Part shown: positions 1 to 9,410 of the stretch, piece after piece | Numbering within the stretch: position 1 is the first letter of the stretch | Layout: each line of letters begins with the position of its first letter | Assembly (NCBI GenBank): GCA_009781425.1 | Contig: WQYC01000010.1 | Span: 1-64,000 of the forward strand | Source: Oscillospiraceae bacterium | GTDB lineage: Bacteria; Bacillota; Clostridia; Oscillospirales; Ruminococcaceae | Length of the DNA: 64,000 nt | Reading direction: 5' to 3' | Program-made: the position numbers and the translations under genes | Notes under the pieces: generated by a model | The model's input: only the letters and a program-made list of their open reading frames with translations | What the model was told of the DNA's origin: nothing | Database searches by the model: none

Positions 1-230
1 CTCGGAAAATCGCCGTAAGGGTATTGTTCGGTGTTTTGTTGACTGTGGAATGTATAAAGTCCATTAAAAGCGTTCCAGTTAATGGGTTCACCGTCATTGA
101 GCCAAACGTCATACTTTCCCTCGGACAGTTCTTTCGTACCGATTGCAATACTTCCTTGCCCACGAGGAATGAAAACCTTGTGGCTGTTTTCGCCAGTCAG
201 CGAAAGGTGAAATGTTTCTTCTCTTAACAT
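1..230 (-). CDS. Hypothetical protein, N-terminal part only (runs off window start)
   Basis: Minus-strand reading MLREETFHLSLTGENSHKVFIPRGQGSIAIGTKELSEGKYDVWLNDGEPINWNAFNG...; RBS gaggag upstream of ATG at 230; the + strand ORF 24..227 is antisense to it. Confidence 0.55.
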   Translation of the reverse strand, partial: MLREETFHLSLTGENSHKVFIPRGQGSIAIGTKELSEGKYDVWLNDGEPINWNAFNGLYTFHSQQNTEQYPYGDFP

Positions 231-268
231 TTTTAACTCCTCATATTATATAATACCGCACTTACGGC

Positions 269-301
269 TCTATTTTAGCATAAAAAGCCGAAGAAGTCAA
301 C
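269..301 (-). promoter_or_regulatory. Sigma70-type promoter TTGACT-17-TAAAAT, duplicated at 9330-9362
   Basis: gttgacttcttcggctttttatgctaaaataga read on minus strand; 32/33 identical to 9330-9362 (+). Confidence 0.6.
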
Positions 302-428
302 TAAGAAGCTTCATGAAAATGATTTTCCGTTGATTCGGTGACAATAGCATATAAACAAGAACGCACTTCCATGTGTTCTTGCTTTCATCACCATTTTTAA
401 CACATCAAGAGATGAAAGACAAGGTTTA

Positions 429-465
429 ATTGACATTTAATGCATTTCATGGTATCATAAAGAAA
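429..465 (+). promoter_or_regulatory. Sigma70-type promoter TTGACA-17-TATCAT within a 37-bp perfect inverted repeat (partner 9293-9329)
   Basis: attgacatttaatgcatttcatggtatcataaagaaa, exact reverse complement of 9293-9329; lies upstream of the GH27 gene. Confidence 0.65.
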
Positions 466-492
466 ATATATATCAAACACGAGGTTTTAATT

Positions 493-1734
493 ATGTTAGC
501 AAAAACACCCCCTATGGGCTGGAACAGTTGGGACTGCTACGGTGCGAGCGTCACCGAAGACATCGTAAGGCAAAATGCAGATTACATGGCGAAGCACTTG
601 AAGCAATACGGCTGGGAGTACATAGTTGTTGACATTCAGTGGTTTCAGCCTACTGCTGATAATCACGAATACAAGCCGTTCGCTGACTTGGCAATGGACG
701 AATATTCACGCCTTCTGCCTGCGGAAAACCGCTTTCCGTCTGCGAAGAACGGCGCAGGGTTCAAAGCTTTGGGTGAATACATTCACTCGCTCGGATTGAA
801 GCTCGGAATACATATAATGCGCGGAATCCCGCGGCAAGCCGCCCACAGAAACACAAAAATCAAAGGCATTGATTTAACTGCGCGGGACATAGCTTTGCCG
901 AATTCTATTTGTCAGTGGAACCCCGATATGTACGGCGTAAATCCCGATTCAAAAGGTGCAAAGGAATACTATAACAGCCTTTTTGAATTATACGCCGAGT
1001 GGGGCGTGGACTTCGTTAAGGTTGACGATATTGCGCGCGAGTTTCATGTAGGGGAAATTAACCTGATTCGGCAGGCGATTGACAACTGCGGCAGGGAAAT
1101 AGTCCTTTCGATTTCGCCCGGAGCATCGCCGATTGAACACGCTGAATATTTCAAAGAAAACGTGAATATGTGGCGCATTACCGATGACTTTTGGGACAGG
1201 TGGGATTTGCTTCTCGATATGTTTGAGCGCGCACAAAAGTGGTGTACTCACGCAGTTCCCGGGCATTTTCCCGACGCGGATATGCTGCCTGTCGGAGCGA
1301 TTAACCAATGCTACAGCAAAGACGCGTGGACGAAGTTTACCAAGGACGAGCAAGTCACGATGATGACGCTGTGGTGCATTATGCGTTCGCCGCTGATGAT
1401 TGGCGGTGAATTGACCAAGTGCGACGAATTTACATTGAACCTGCTGACGAACGCAGACTTGCTTGAAATGCTGAATAATTCATGGTGTGCAAGGCAGGTT
1501 TACAGGCGCGATGATACGATTGTCTGGACTGCTGTGCAAAAAAACGGCGGGAATTATTTAGCTGTTTTTAATATTGCCGATGAAGCGAAAATTATTAGCG
1601 TTGAGCTGACAAAATGCGGCTTGGACGGCGAATACAACGCATTTGAATTATGGAGCAAGGATAAGTCTGTTTTAAAAGAAACACTGACAGTAAACATAAA
1701 TCCGCACGGCGTAAAAATATTTAAGTTCGATTAG
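493..1734 (+). CDS. Glycoside hydrolase family 27 alpha-galactosidase-like
   Basis: MLAKTPPMGWNSWDCYG N-terminus, VDFVKVDD, HFPDADMLPVG, MRSPLMIGGEL; start moved to 493 because the 430 ATG lies inside the promoter. Confidence 0.88.
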   Translation: MLAKTPPMGWNSWDCYGASVTEDIVRQNADYMAKHLKQYGWEYIVVDIQWFQPTADNHEYKPFADLAMDEYSRLLPAENRFPSAKNGAGFKALGEYIHSLGLKLGIHIMRGIPRQAAHRNTKIKGIDLTARDIALPNSICQWNPDMYGVNPDSKGAKEYYNSLFELYAEWGVDFVKVDDIAREFHVGEINLIRQAIDNCGREIVLSISPGASPIEHAEYFKENVNMWRITDDFWDRWDLLLDMFERAQKWCTHAVPGHFPDADMLPVGAINQCYSKDAWTKFTKDEQVTMMTLWCIMRSPLMIGGELTKCDEFTLNLLTNADLLEMLNNSWCARQVYRRDDTIVWTAVQKNGGNYLAVFNIADEAKIISVELTKCGLDGEYNAFELWSKDKSVLKETLTVNINPHGVKIFKFD

Positions 1735-1820
1735 AATTAAAGCGAGGATAATAATAATCTCACTGCCGTTTTAAATCCGTTGTCGTGGAATGTGATACGG
1801 GTCAGCTTAAAGGAGGAAAT

Positions 1821-2786
1821 ATGAAACAAATAAAACCGTGCAACCCCGAGTCCCTGCCTTGCGTTCAAAGCGTGCTGGATTATTTCGCGCGCCTTGAAGC
1901 AAACGGCATAATCCTCGGTCAGCACACGCAGACAATCCCGCAGGAGGAACTTGCGCGGATTCACGAAATCACAGGCAAGCTACCCGCTTTGTGCGGGTTT
2001 GAGTTGCTTGCATATTCGCCGAATATAAACAAAAACACACTTGACGATGACCACTGTATCCATGAAATAAATGCAAACGAGAACACGCTTCAAACGGCTT
2101 TTGAATGGGCTGAAAAGCACGGACTCATCACATTTACATGGCATTGGTTTTCGCCGTTGTACGGGAACAACAAGTCATTTTATGCGCGCAATACCGACTT
2201 CGACGCGCGCAAGGCAGTAATCGCGGGAACACCCGAAAATACCGCGCTTCTTTCCGATATGGACGCAATTGCGGAAATCCTCGCAGAATTCCGCGACAAG
2301 AACATACCGATTCTGTGGCGGCCGTTTCACGAGGCTGACGGCGATTGGTTCTGGTGGGGGAAGCACGGCGCGGATACTGCGAAAAAGCTGTGGTTAATAA
2401 TGTTCGACAGATATGTTAATTTATATAAGCTTAATAATCTTATTTGGGTTTGGAACGCGCCTTTGCGCGAATATTACCCGGGCGATGAATACTGCGATAT
2501 AATTTCACGCGACATATATCCGAAGGAACATGAGCACACGGATTTGGCTGAAAAATATCACGAGCTTATGAAAATCACGGATATTCACAAGCCTTCCGCA
2601 ATTGGCGAAATCGGTTCTATACCGAGCATAGAAATGCTTTCAAAAACTCGTATACCTTGGCTCTGGTTCATGATGTGGAGCGGCGAGTTCGCGCTTAGCG
2701 AAAAGCACACGACCGGCGAAGAATTTATAAAAGCGTATAATCACGATTACGCAGTAACGCTCGATAAACTGCCGAAGCTGTATTAA
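1821..2786 (+). CDS. Glycoside hydrolase family 26 beta-mannanase-like, no obvious signal peptide
   Basis: LGQHTQT, TFTWHWFSP, WRPFHEADGDWFWWG, NLIWVWNAP; RBS aaaggaggaaat. Confidence 0.85.
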   Translation: MKQIKPCNPESLPCVQSVLDYFARLEANGIILGQHTQTIPQEELARIHEITGKLPALCGFELLAYSPNINKNTLDDDHCIHEINANENTLQTAFEWAEKHGLITFTWHWFSPLYGNNKSFYARNTDFDARKAVIAGTPENTALLSDMDAIAEILAEFRDKNIPILWRPFHEADGDWFWWGKHGADTAKKLWLIMFDRYVNLYKLNNLIWVWNAPLREYYPGDEYCDIISRDIYPKEHEHTDLAEKYHELMKITDIHKPSAIGEIGSIPSIEMLSKTRIPWLWFMMWSGEFALSEKHTTGEEFIKAYNHDYAVTLDKLPKLY

Positions 2787-3572
2787 CTATGTGATTAATG
2801 AACCCGCCGACACCTCAAAACTCGCTCTGTCACTTCGCAAATCAAATAATAACCTGTCCTTCACATAAAGCCTCACCCTCGCCGGGCACGCTAAGCACTC
2901 GGTAATAATCCTGCTCATTATTCCGTTTTGCGGAGCAGGCAAGTCGTGACCTTTTCGCGGGTAAACGTTAACTGCAAGCACATATTTGCCCTGCTTCAAA
3001 AGGACTTTTTCGGAATTACAGAAAAGAATCCTGACGCCGAGATATGTTGCCATTCTGTATTCTTTACCCTTGTAATAAACGACGCAGATACAACCCTTGA
3101 AGTTGAATCCGTAAAACGGTATATCTGCCATGGACAGCGATACCGAGCAGTTTTGCGCGAAGCTGCACTGAAACCATAAATACGACTTCGGGAACGAAAC
3201 GCCGCTGTCCTTTTCAATATAGCCGAGCCCGTTGTCAAGGTCGATTACTTCGCCGCCAATGCTGACCGCGCCGTTCAGCGCGTGCCGCATACTGATGATT
3301 CCATGACGACATTCCATCGGGAAATACTTAAAAGGACCCATTATATCGTATTTTATAGGCGTTAGCTTTCCGTAATTAATATGACCCTTTATGTCGCCGA
3401 TGTCAATGATTGCACCCTTTTCGGAAAATTTGCACCCTCCGAATCCGTCGAACCAATACGCCTTTTCATCAGTAACGACCTGCGTAAATTTTTCGCCGTT
3501 GCATATGCCTAAAATAAACGCTATGGTTTGATTTTCGTTCTCGTGCTTGAAATAATAGCCGTTAAACTTCAT
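2787..3572 (-). CDS. Tocopherol cyclase-like family protein
   Basis: GYYFKHENENQTIAFI, DIMGPFKYFPMECRHGIISM, YIEKDSGVSFPKSYLWFQ. Confidence 0.6.
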   Translation of the reverse strand: MKFNGYYFKHENENQTIAFILGICNGEKFTQVVTDEKAYWFDGFGGCKFSEKGAIIDIGDIKGHINYGKLTPIKYDIMGPFKYFPMECRHGIISMRHALNGAVSIGGEVIDLDNGLGYIEKDSGVSFPKSYLWFQCSFAQNCSVSLSMADIPFYGFNFKGCICVVYYKGKEYRMATYLGVRILFCNSEKVLLKQGKYVLAVNVYPRKGHDLPAPQNGIMSRIITECLACPARVRLYVKDRLLFDLRSDRASFEVSAGSLIT

Positions 3573-4864
3573 CGCAGGTCACCCGTCGCGGGATTATCAA
3601 TGAGCTTACCGTCCTTCTCAAACCGCGAACCGTGGCAGGGGCAATCCCACGTTTTCTCGGTGCGGTTCCACTTCAGCGCGCAGCCCATGTGCGGACAGCG
3701 CGGCGCAGTCGGAGTCAGTAGGTTTCCGACTGCGGTTATGCCGTTCAGCAATAACTGAGGCTTCATTATGCTTCTGCTCGGCGAAAACACGCTTGCGTAC
3801 GGGTTTTTTCTGCCTTGTAACATATCTGTCAGAATCATCGCTCCGGTCATTGCACCGGTCATGCCCCACTTGTTGAAGCCCGCAGAAACATATAAATCCT
3901 GCGTTCTGTCGGAATACCGACCGATATACGGCACGCCGTCAAGCGTCATGCAGTCCTGCGTTGCCCACGAAAACATTTCGGTCGCATCTGGATAATGCCG
4001 CTTCGCGAATCCGCGCAAAACGTGATACTTTCCGCCTTGATGCCCTGTTCTGTGGTCGCCGCCGCCTATTAACAATAAGTCACCATAATTGCGGAAGGAC
4101 AAGCCGCTCTTCTTTTCTTCAAGATACATACCGTCAACGCTTTGCGCGTTTTCAAGTGCGATTACATAAGACCTGTGCTGATACATTTTCAAAAAATAAC
4201 TGCCGTGTTTATTCAGAAGAGGGAAGTGCGTCGCGACAATAATTTTTTCTGCTTTGATTTTGAATTTGTCTGTGATTGCAACGTTCTGCGCTAATTCTTT
4301 TACCTGCGTATTTTCGTAAATTTTCAAACCCTGTGCAATCCCGTGCAAAAACTGCAGCGGATTGAACTGCGCTTGCTTTTCAAAGATAACCGCTCCTGCC
4401 GTCTTGAAAGGTAGGGGTATTTTTTCTGTGAAGCTCGCGTTGAATCCGAGCGCGTTTACCGCGCGTACTTCCCGTTCAATCGCGTTTCTGTCGGTAAGTG
4501 AATAAACATGAGCGTTTTTCTCTTCAAGCCCGCACGAGAATTTCTCGCCGAGCTCTTTGAATTTCCCGACTGCCGATTGATTCGCTTTGAGGTACATCGA
4601 GGCTTTTTCAATGCCTGCGTTTTTTATGAGTTTATCGTAAATAAGTCCGTGCTGGCTTGTGATTTTCGCGGTGGTGTTTTTGGTAATACCTGAGCCGATT
4701 CTGCCAGCTTCAACTAAGACATAATCGATACCCGCTTCTTTCAAAAAATACGCGCATAAAACCCCTGCCATTCCGCCGCCTATGACGAGAACATCGGTCT
4801 TGATGTTCCGCTCAAGAGCAGGGAATTGCAGGGGTTTGCAGGTTGCAGTCCATACAGATTTCAT
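3569..4864 (-). CDS. FAD-dependent oxidoreductase with C-terminal Rieske [2Fe-2S] domain
   Basis: DVLVIGGGMAGVLCAYFLKEAG; C-terminal CPHMGCALKWNRTEKTWDCPCHGSRF. Confidence 0.9.
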   Translation of the reverse strand: MKSVWTATCKPLQFPALERNIKTDVLVIGGGMAGVLCAYFLKEAGIDYVLVEAGRIGSGITKNTTAKITSQHGLIYDKLIKNAGIEKASMYLKANQSAVGKFKELGEKFSCGLEEKNAHVYSLTDRNAIEREVRAVNALGFNASFTEKIPLPFKTAGAVIFEKQAQFNPLQFLHGIAQGLKIYENTQVKELAQNVAITDKFKIKAEKIIVATHFPLLNKHGSYFLKMYQHRSYVIALENAQSVDGMYLEEKKSGLSFRNYGDLLLIGGGDHRTGHQGGKYHVLRGFAKRHYPDATEMFSWATQDCMTLDGVPYIGRYSDRTQDLYVSAGFNKWGMTGAMTGAMILTDMLQGRKNPYASVFSPSRSIMKPQLLLNGITAVGNLLTPTAPRCPHMGCALKWNRTEKTWDCPCHGSRFEKDGKLIDNPATGDLR

Positions 4865-4938
4865 AATTCCTCCTTGAAAATGATTTCTGTATAGTATGTG
4901 TTGTTTTTATAAAAATATTGGCTTGGGCTGCTACATGA

Positions 4939-5490
4939 TTATACTTCGTTCTCTTTTAAAAATTCAATTAACTTAAAATTGTTTGACGGGAGTACCTTTT
5001 TTAATTCATCTATTGAATAATCCTTCATAAATTTAATATCATCTCTCTTTTTTACTCCATCAAGAAATTTTTCTTCTAAATAACTTTCTTCATAAGAATC
5101 CCAAGGAATTATTCCGAAAAAAGGCTTTAAAAAGATTAAAAAATCTATTGAGCTACGTCGATAAAGCCCCATAGTTTTACTAATATCATCTTTAAAGCTT
5201 GGCGCGTTTTCGTAAAACACTTCTCTATTTGCAATGAGCTTTAACCCGTAATTCCTTACAGGGTGTCCATTTGTTGATGCAATACTTATAGGGTTTTTTA
5301 AATCTAACTTATCAATTTCTTCTAATATCTTTTCTTCTGAATCAAATTTATAATCAAAAAATGCTAATGTTTCTTGCGAATAATTTCCCAAAGTGAACAA
5401 ATTGCATAATTGTGATATAGTCCATGCATCATCGGTTAGTTTAATTGAAAAAATATCGCCTTCTGTCAATTGAATCTTTTTTCTGCCCAT
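4939..5490 (-). CDS. Hypothetical protein, possibly Imm26-like immunity protein
   Basis: N-terminal EGDIFSIKLTDDAWTISQLCNLF resembles the Imm26 start; AT-rich. Confidence 0.4.
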   Translation of the reverse strand: MGRKKIQLTEGDIFSIKLTDDAWTISQLCNLFTLGNYSQETLAFFDYKFDSEEKILEEIDKLDLKNPISIASTNGHPVRNYGLKLIANREVFYENAPSFKDDISKTMGLYRRSSIDFLIFLKPFFGIIPWDSYEESYLEEKFLDGVKKRDDIKFMKDYSIDELKKVLPSNNFKLIEFLKENEV

Positions 5491-5492
5491 TA

Positions 5493-6482
5493 TTAACCTT
5501 CTTTCTTTTTTCTTTGTATTTCCTGCACTCTTTCCGTTAATTGCTTTGCGAAGTCATCATAATCTTGATGAAATTTATTTTTCTTTTCCTCCTTAAGCGT
5601 AACATCCGGAATATCAATGCTCATAATTGATTTAAATAACTCAGCTTCTTCGGGAACGAGATAATATTCACCGACCGGAAAATTATTTTCGATATTCCAC
5701 AATGCAAAGTCTTTAACAAAGCCGTCGTCGTCAGGCATTTCTATTTTCTTAAACTCGCTTTCGGGCAGAACATGAAAAGCGAAATTATACAGCCCATGTG
5801 CGAAAACGCAGAAGCATTTTTCAAACTCCGACCAACCCATGCTTTGCTCCCGCCGTGTTCCTACGCAAACATTTTTTAAATCCTCCGAAGCTTTTTCAAA
5901 ATCCTTTTCAGAAATTGCAAGCAAGAACCCGACAATAGATTTACTAAGTAAATCGCGCTTCGCGCCAAGAAAAGCTTTAGCATCATCTTGCGCTTTTTCA
6001 AGCCAAGATGGGTTTTTATAATACAGCGATATAATTAAATTTGCCGCATTGGGTGCCATAACCTTTGAAGTGTTGCACAGCCCGATTTTTTTCGGAAATA
6101 CTTTTTCAATTAAATAAGTATCATTCGCGGCAAGAGCCATAATTGCTTTAAATATAAAACCGGCGTGGTCTGCACCAGATTGCATTGTTCCGCTGCGAAT
6201 CCCCTCATGTCTTGCATATTGATATATTACATTTGACAGAAGCTTCATATCCCAATTTGAAAAAGCTTCGTATAATCCATAAGAATATATATCTCCGCCT
6301 TTAACGGAAGACCATAAATGTGTAAAAATTCGGCGTTCGGGTGTAAGATTTGGCTTTTCTTTTTTCTCGGCGTTAATAATATAACTGACAAGCTCTTCTC
6401 TGCCTCGGTGCAGCCTTACCTTTTTCGGGTCATCGTACAGCTCTAAATATTTGCTTCTTATTGGATTAGTTTTGTTTGACAT
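5493..6482 (-). CDS. Hypothetical alpha-helical protein, possibly Imm49-like
   Basis: ORF only; 2-nt gap to the next gene suggests co-transcription. Confidence 0.4.
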   Translation of the reverse strand: MSNKTNPIRSKYLELYDDPKKVRLHRGREELVSYIINAEKKEKPNLTPERRIFTHLWSSVKGGDIYSYGLYEAFSNWDMKLLSNVIYQYARHEGIRSGTMQSGADHAGFIFKAIMALAANDTYLIEKVFPKKIGLCNTSKVMAPNAANLIISLYYKNPSWLEKAQDDAKAFLGAKRDLLSKSIVGFLLAISEKDFEKASEDLKNVCVGTRREQSMGWSEFEKCFCVFAHGLYNFAFHVLPESEFKKIEMPDDDGFVKDFALWNIENNFPVGEYYLVPEEAELFKSIMSIDIPDVTLKEEKKNKFHQDYDDFAKQLTERVQEIQRKKKEG

Positions 6483-6557
6483 GGTTCTTTATTCCTTTCA
6501 CGAAATATTTGGGCTTTTTATGCTAAATAAAGGTTTCGGAACTGCAATACTCAAGCC

Positions 6558-8678
6558 TTAAATCCCCGCAACAAGTCTCAGTATATGCAGAGCGTCAGCC
6601 GTAGTAACACTGCCTTTTTCGCTAAAATCATACAACGTCTTCTGCTCTGCCGATAATTCAGTCACACCCGCGGCATAACGCAGAACATTAAGCGCGTCGG
6701 CAGTAGTGAAGCCGCTGTCGTTTGTATCTATAACAAGCGTTGCAAACTTAGAAAGCAGGCGTATATACGCAAGCTGATAACCGTTGCTCGGCTCTGTTAT
6801 TTCCCATGAATTAATAGGCCAGCCGTGGCTTATATCCATGTACATTTTCATGGGCGGCGAGCCTACTAAGCTCTCGCGGATATATGTTCCGAGCGTCATT
6901 TCGGCGGCTGTCGGCGTGTAACCGCCTAAGCTTGTAGGGAAGCCGCTCTGCACGTTATAACCCTGATTCGCTCCGCCCGACAGGAAGCCGGGTGCAGGAC
7001 CATAAGTCGAGACGCCCGCTATGTCCCATTTCGGCGAGCCGCTCTGGAACCAGTCGTGGTATATTGAGGTCAGGCTTTTGGTTGCCCCGTAAGCGTTCAT
7101 GTTAGTCAGGTAAACCATGCCGAACGGATTAACGCCGTGGATATAATGAAGATAGCTTTCGGCGGCGGCTGTGAAGTCTGTTGATTTTTGCGGCTCCATA
7201 TTGTATTCATTCCACAAATAAAAGGTCAGCCCCATTTCGGATTTCGCCCTATTCGAGCCCCACGGATAGTCCTTTAGGAAAGCGCGGTAGCCGCACTCGC
7301 CGAGCTTTCCCGCAAAGTCGTCGGGCTTATTAAACGCCGCAATCAACCCGCCTCTTTCGCCGTTTTTTATGTCAGCAACAACCGCCGGGTTCGCTTCGGG
7401 GAGGTTCATGTACATAAAATAAAGCAAGTGCTGGCTCGTGCGGTAGTGGTCCATAAATCCCCACCACTGATAGAGCGGGAATTTCCTATAGTTCTCCTCA
7501 AATATAGTTAAATAAGCCTTGTCTTTGGTCATTTCAAACATATATAACGCGGCGTAAAGGCGGTTTTCGGTGCGCGCGCCTGTCGAATCGTCGCCGATTT
7601 CCTGCCCGCCCGCCGCCAAGCCCTGCGAATTGTATTCGGCGCTGTTATTCTGATACAATACATTAGGATTCGCTTCAGCCCAAGCCCATGCTTTTTCTGC
7701 AGCGGCTCGGAGTGTATTCGCATAAGGTTTATCCCACTGCGCAAAGACAACAGAGCCAAGCGCGAATGCTCTTGCCGCCGCGTATGCCGAGGTAGTATTG
7801 ACACGCCCGTAGTAAGTTCTACCCGTTGCCGCAGAGGGCGGTGAGCCCCCCGCAAGCCCAACAACGCTTATCATCGAGCCGTCACTGTTTTGCAATCTGA
7901 GTAGATAATCCATGCCCCATTTTGCTTCGTCTATAATGTCGGGGATTCCGTTTCTTGATTCGGGAATATTATAATCATCGCCGAAAACTTCGGGATTCTC
8001 GCGGTAAATGTTCAGCATATCCTCAACGTACCGCGCTGTCCACGGGGTATATTTATTAAAATCGCCCGCGTCATACCAGCCGCCGTGCAGGTCACGCTCC
8101 AAAGCCGCGTTGTCCGGCTCATGGAAGAAGCGCGCCTGTCTGTCCTGTCCCGCGTTTAAATGGCTCGCGCTGTCTGCCCAGCCCGCGCCTGCAAACCGCG
8201 CTTGCTTTTCAAAGCCGGCGCGCTGATAAAAGAACATTCGTACAGCGTGCTTTAACACCTCGTTATAAACGTCCTCGGCAATATTAAAAGACGGCGAACG
8301 CACGCCTCTGTCAACGTCAAGCAGGTAATAGCGCCCCTGTGCTGTCACCGATGAAAAATCAAACCACCAAATCTCGTCACCCGAATTAACATCATCTGCA
8401 AACTTATGCACAGGTGAGCCTTGGAACACTGAGGACTGATTTGATTCATTTATTACTTGGTATACGCTGCCCGGAGAAAAGGACAGATTCGCGTCAATTC
8501 CGCGTTTGGGGTTACGAATCACGGCGACCTTCTGCGAGTCGGGGCGATAGCCGAACTGGTCAACTACGATAAACTCGCTGACGGCGGGCGTTGTGCTTGC
8601 CGCCGCAGGTGCTTCGAGCAGCGGGGCAAGGCTTGTAAATATTGCGAAGGTTAATAGTGCAGATGTAAGTTTTTTCAT
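6558..8678 (-). CDS. Secreted glycoside hydrolase family 9 endoglucanase with C-terminal dockerin-like domain
   Basis: Signal peptide MKKLTSALLTFAIFTSLAPLLEAPAAA; WYDAGDFNKYTPW; HYIHGVNPFGMVYLTN; C-terminal duplicated TTADALxxLRxxAG. Confidence 0.9.
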   Translation of the reverse strand: MKKLTSALLTFAIFTSLAPLLEAPAAASTTPAVSEFIVVDQFGYRPDSQKVAVIRNPKRGIDANLSFSPGSVYQVINESNQSSVFQGSPVHKFADDVNSGDEIWWFDFSSVTAQGRYYLLDVDRGVRSPSFNIAEDVYNEVLKHAVRMFFYQRAGFEKQARFAGAGWADSASHLNAGQDRQARFFHEPDNAALERDLHGGWYDAGDFNKYTPWTARYVEDMLNIYRENPEVFGDDYNIPESRNGIPDIIDEAKWGMDYLLRLQNSDGSMISVVGLAGGSPPSAATGRTYYGRVNTTSAYAAARAFALGSVVFAQWDKPYANTLRAAAEKAWAWAEANPNVLYQNNSAEYNSQGLAAGGQEIGDDSTGARTENRLYAALYMFEMTKDKAYLTIFEENYRKFPLYQWWGFMDHYRTSQHLLYFMYMNLPEANPAVVADIKNGERGGLIAAFNKPDDFAGKLGECGYRAFLKDYPWGSNRAKSEMGLTFYLWNEYNMEPQKSTDFTAAAESYLHYIHGVNPFGMVYLTNMNAYGATKSLTSIYHDWFQSGSPKWDIAGVSTYGPAPGFLSGGANQGYNVQSGFPTSLGGYTPTAAEMTLGTYIRESLVGSPPMKMYMDISHGWPINSWEITEPSNGYQLAYIRLLSKFATLVIDTNDSGFTTADALNVLRYAAGVTELSAEQKTLYDFSEKGSVTTADALHILRLVAGI

Positions 8679-8710
8679 GGGATTTCCTCTTTTCTTTTTA
8701 TAATTTATTT

Positions 8711-9049
8711 TTATGGAATCCGCGCCTTAGGCGCAATCAAATCATAACTACACTGTACCATACGTTGCAGTTCCTGAAAATGAACATCGCCGTCCACATA
8801 AACCGTATTCCAGTGCGTTTTATTCATGTGCCAGCCGGGCTCTACGTCCTTGAACGCTTTCCGCAGGAAATCCGCTTCAAGCGGGTCGCACTTGAGATTT
8901 ATGTAGAGCCTGTCGTGTCTGTGCGCAATCAGCGCGAACATCTTCTTGTTGCCGCTGTGCCGCATAACTGCGGCAATCTCGTCAAACGGATAATCCTCAT
9001 AAACGAACGGCAGAGCAAGGCATAAATTAATCAATTCTCGTTTTGTCAT
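8711..9049 (-). CDS. MmcQ/YjbR family protein
   Basis: ALPFVYEDYPFDEIAAVMRHSGNKKMFALI, NLKCDPLEADFLR, PGWHMNKTHWNTV. Confidence 0.85.
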   Translation of the reverse strand: MTKRELINLCLALPFVYEDYPFDEIAAVMRHSGNKKMFALIAHRHDRLYINLKCDPLEADFLRKAFKDVEPGWHMNKTHWNTVYVDGDVHFQELQRMVQCSYDLIAPKARIP

Positions 9050-9057
9050 ATTACCTA

Positions 9058-9270
9058 TTACCCCTCATACTCAAAGCGTTTCACGGTCTTGCCGTCAACC
9101 TCGATTTCATTTTCCCACATAGAAAGTGGGCGAACCCATGTTTTGCGTTCGCCGTAGAGAGCCTTGTAAATCACCATGTCTTCAAGGGTTTCGCTGTGCT
9201 TTGCGAAGCCGGTGACTTCGTATTTATTGCCTTTGTAGTGGCGGTAAACGCCGAGCAGAATCGGGTTCAT
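9058..9270 (-). CDS. DUF1653 family protein
   Basis: GVYRHYKGNKYEVTGFAKHSETLEDMVIYKALYGERKTWVRPLSMW. Confidence 0.85.
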   Translation of the reverse strand: MNPILLGVYRHYKGNKYEVTGFAKHSETLEDMVIYKALYGERKTWVRPLSMWENEIEVDGKTVKRFEYEG

Positions 9271-9292
9271 TTTAGTTTCCTCCGCAGTTTAG

Positions 9293-9329
9293 TTTCTTTA
9301 TGATACCATGAAATGCATTAAATGTCAAT
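9293..9329 (-). promoter_or_regulatory. Inverted duplicate of the 429-465 promoter, upstream of the DUF1653/YjbR genes
   Basis: 37/37 reverse complement of 429-465. Confidence 0.65.
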
Positions 9330-9362
9330 GTTGACTTCTTCGGCTTTTTATGTTAAAATAGA
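9330..9362 (+). promoter_or_regulatory. Promoter TTGACT-17-TAAAAT for the LRR gene; duplicate of 269-301
   Basis: gttgacttcttcggctttttatgttaaaataga, 32/33 to the reverse complement of 269-301. Confidence 0.6.
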
Positions 9363-9410
9363 ATTCGCAAACAACTTCAAATCTAACAAACATAAAGGAA
9401 AAAGAATTTA

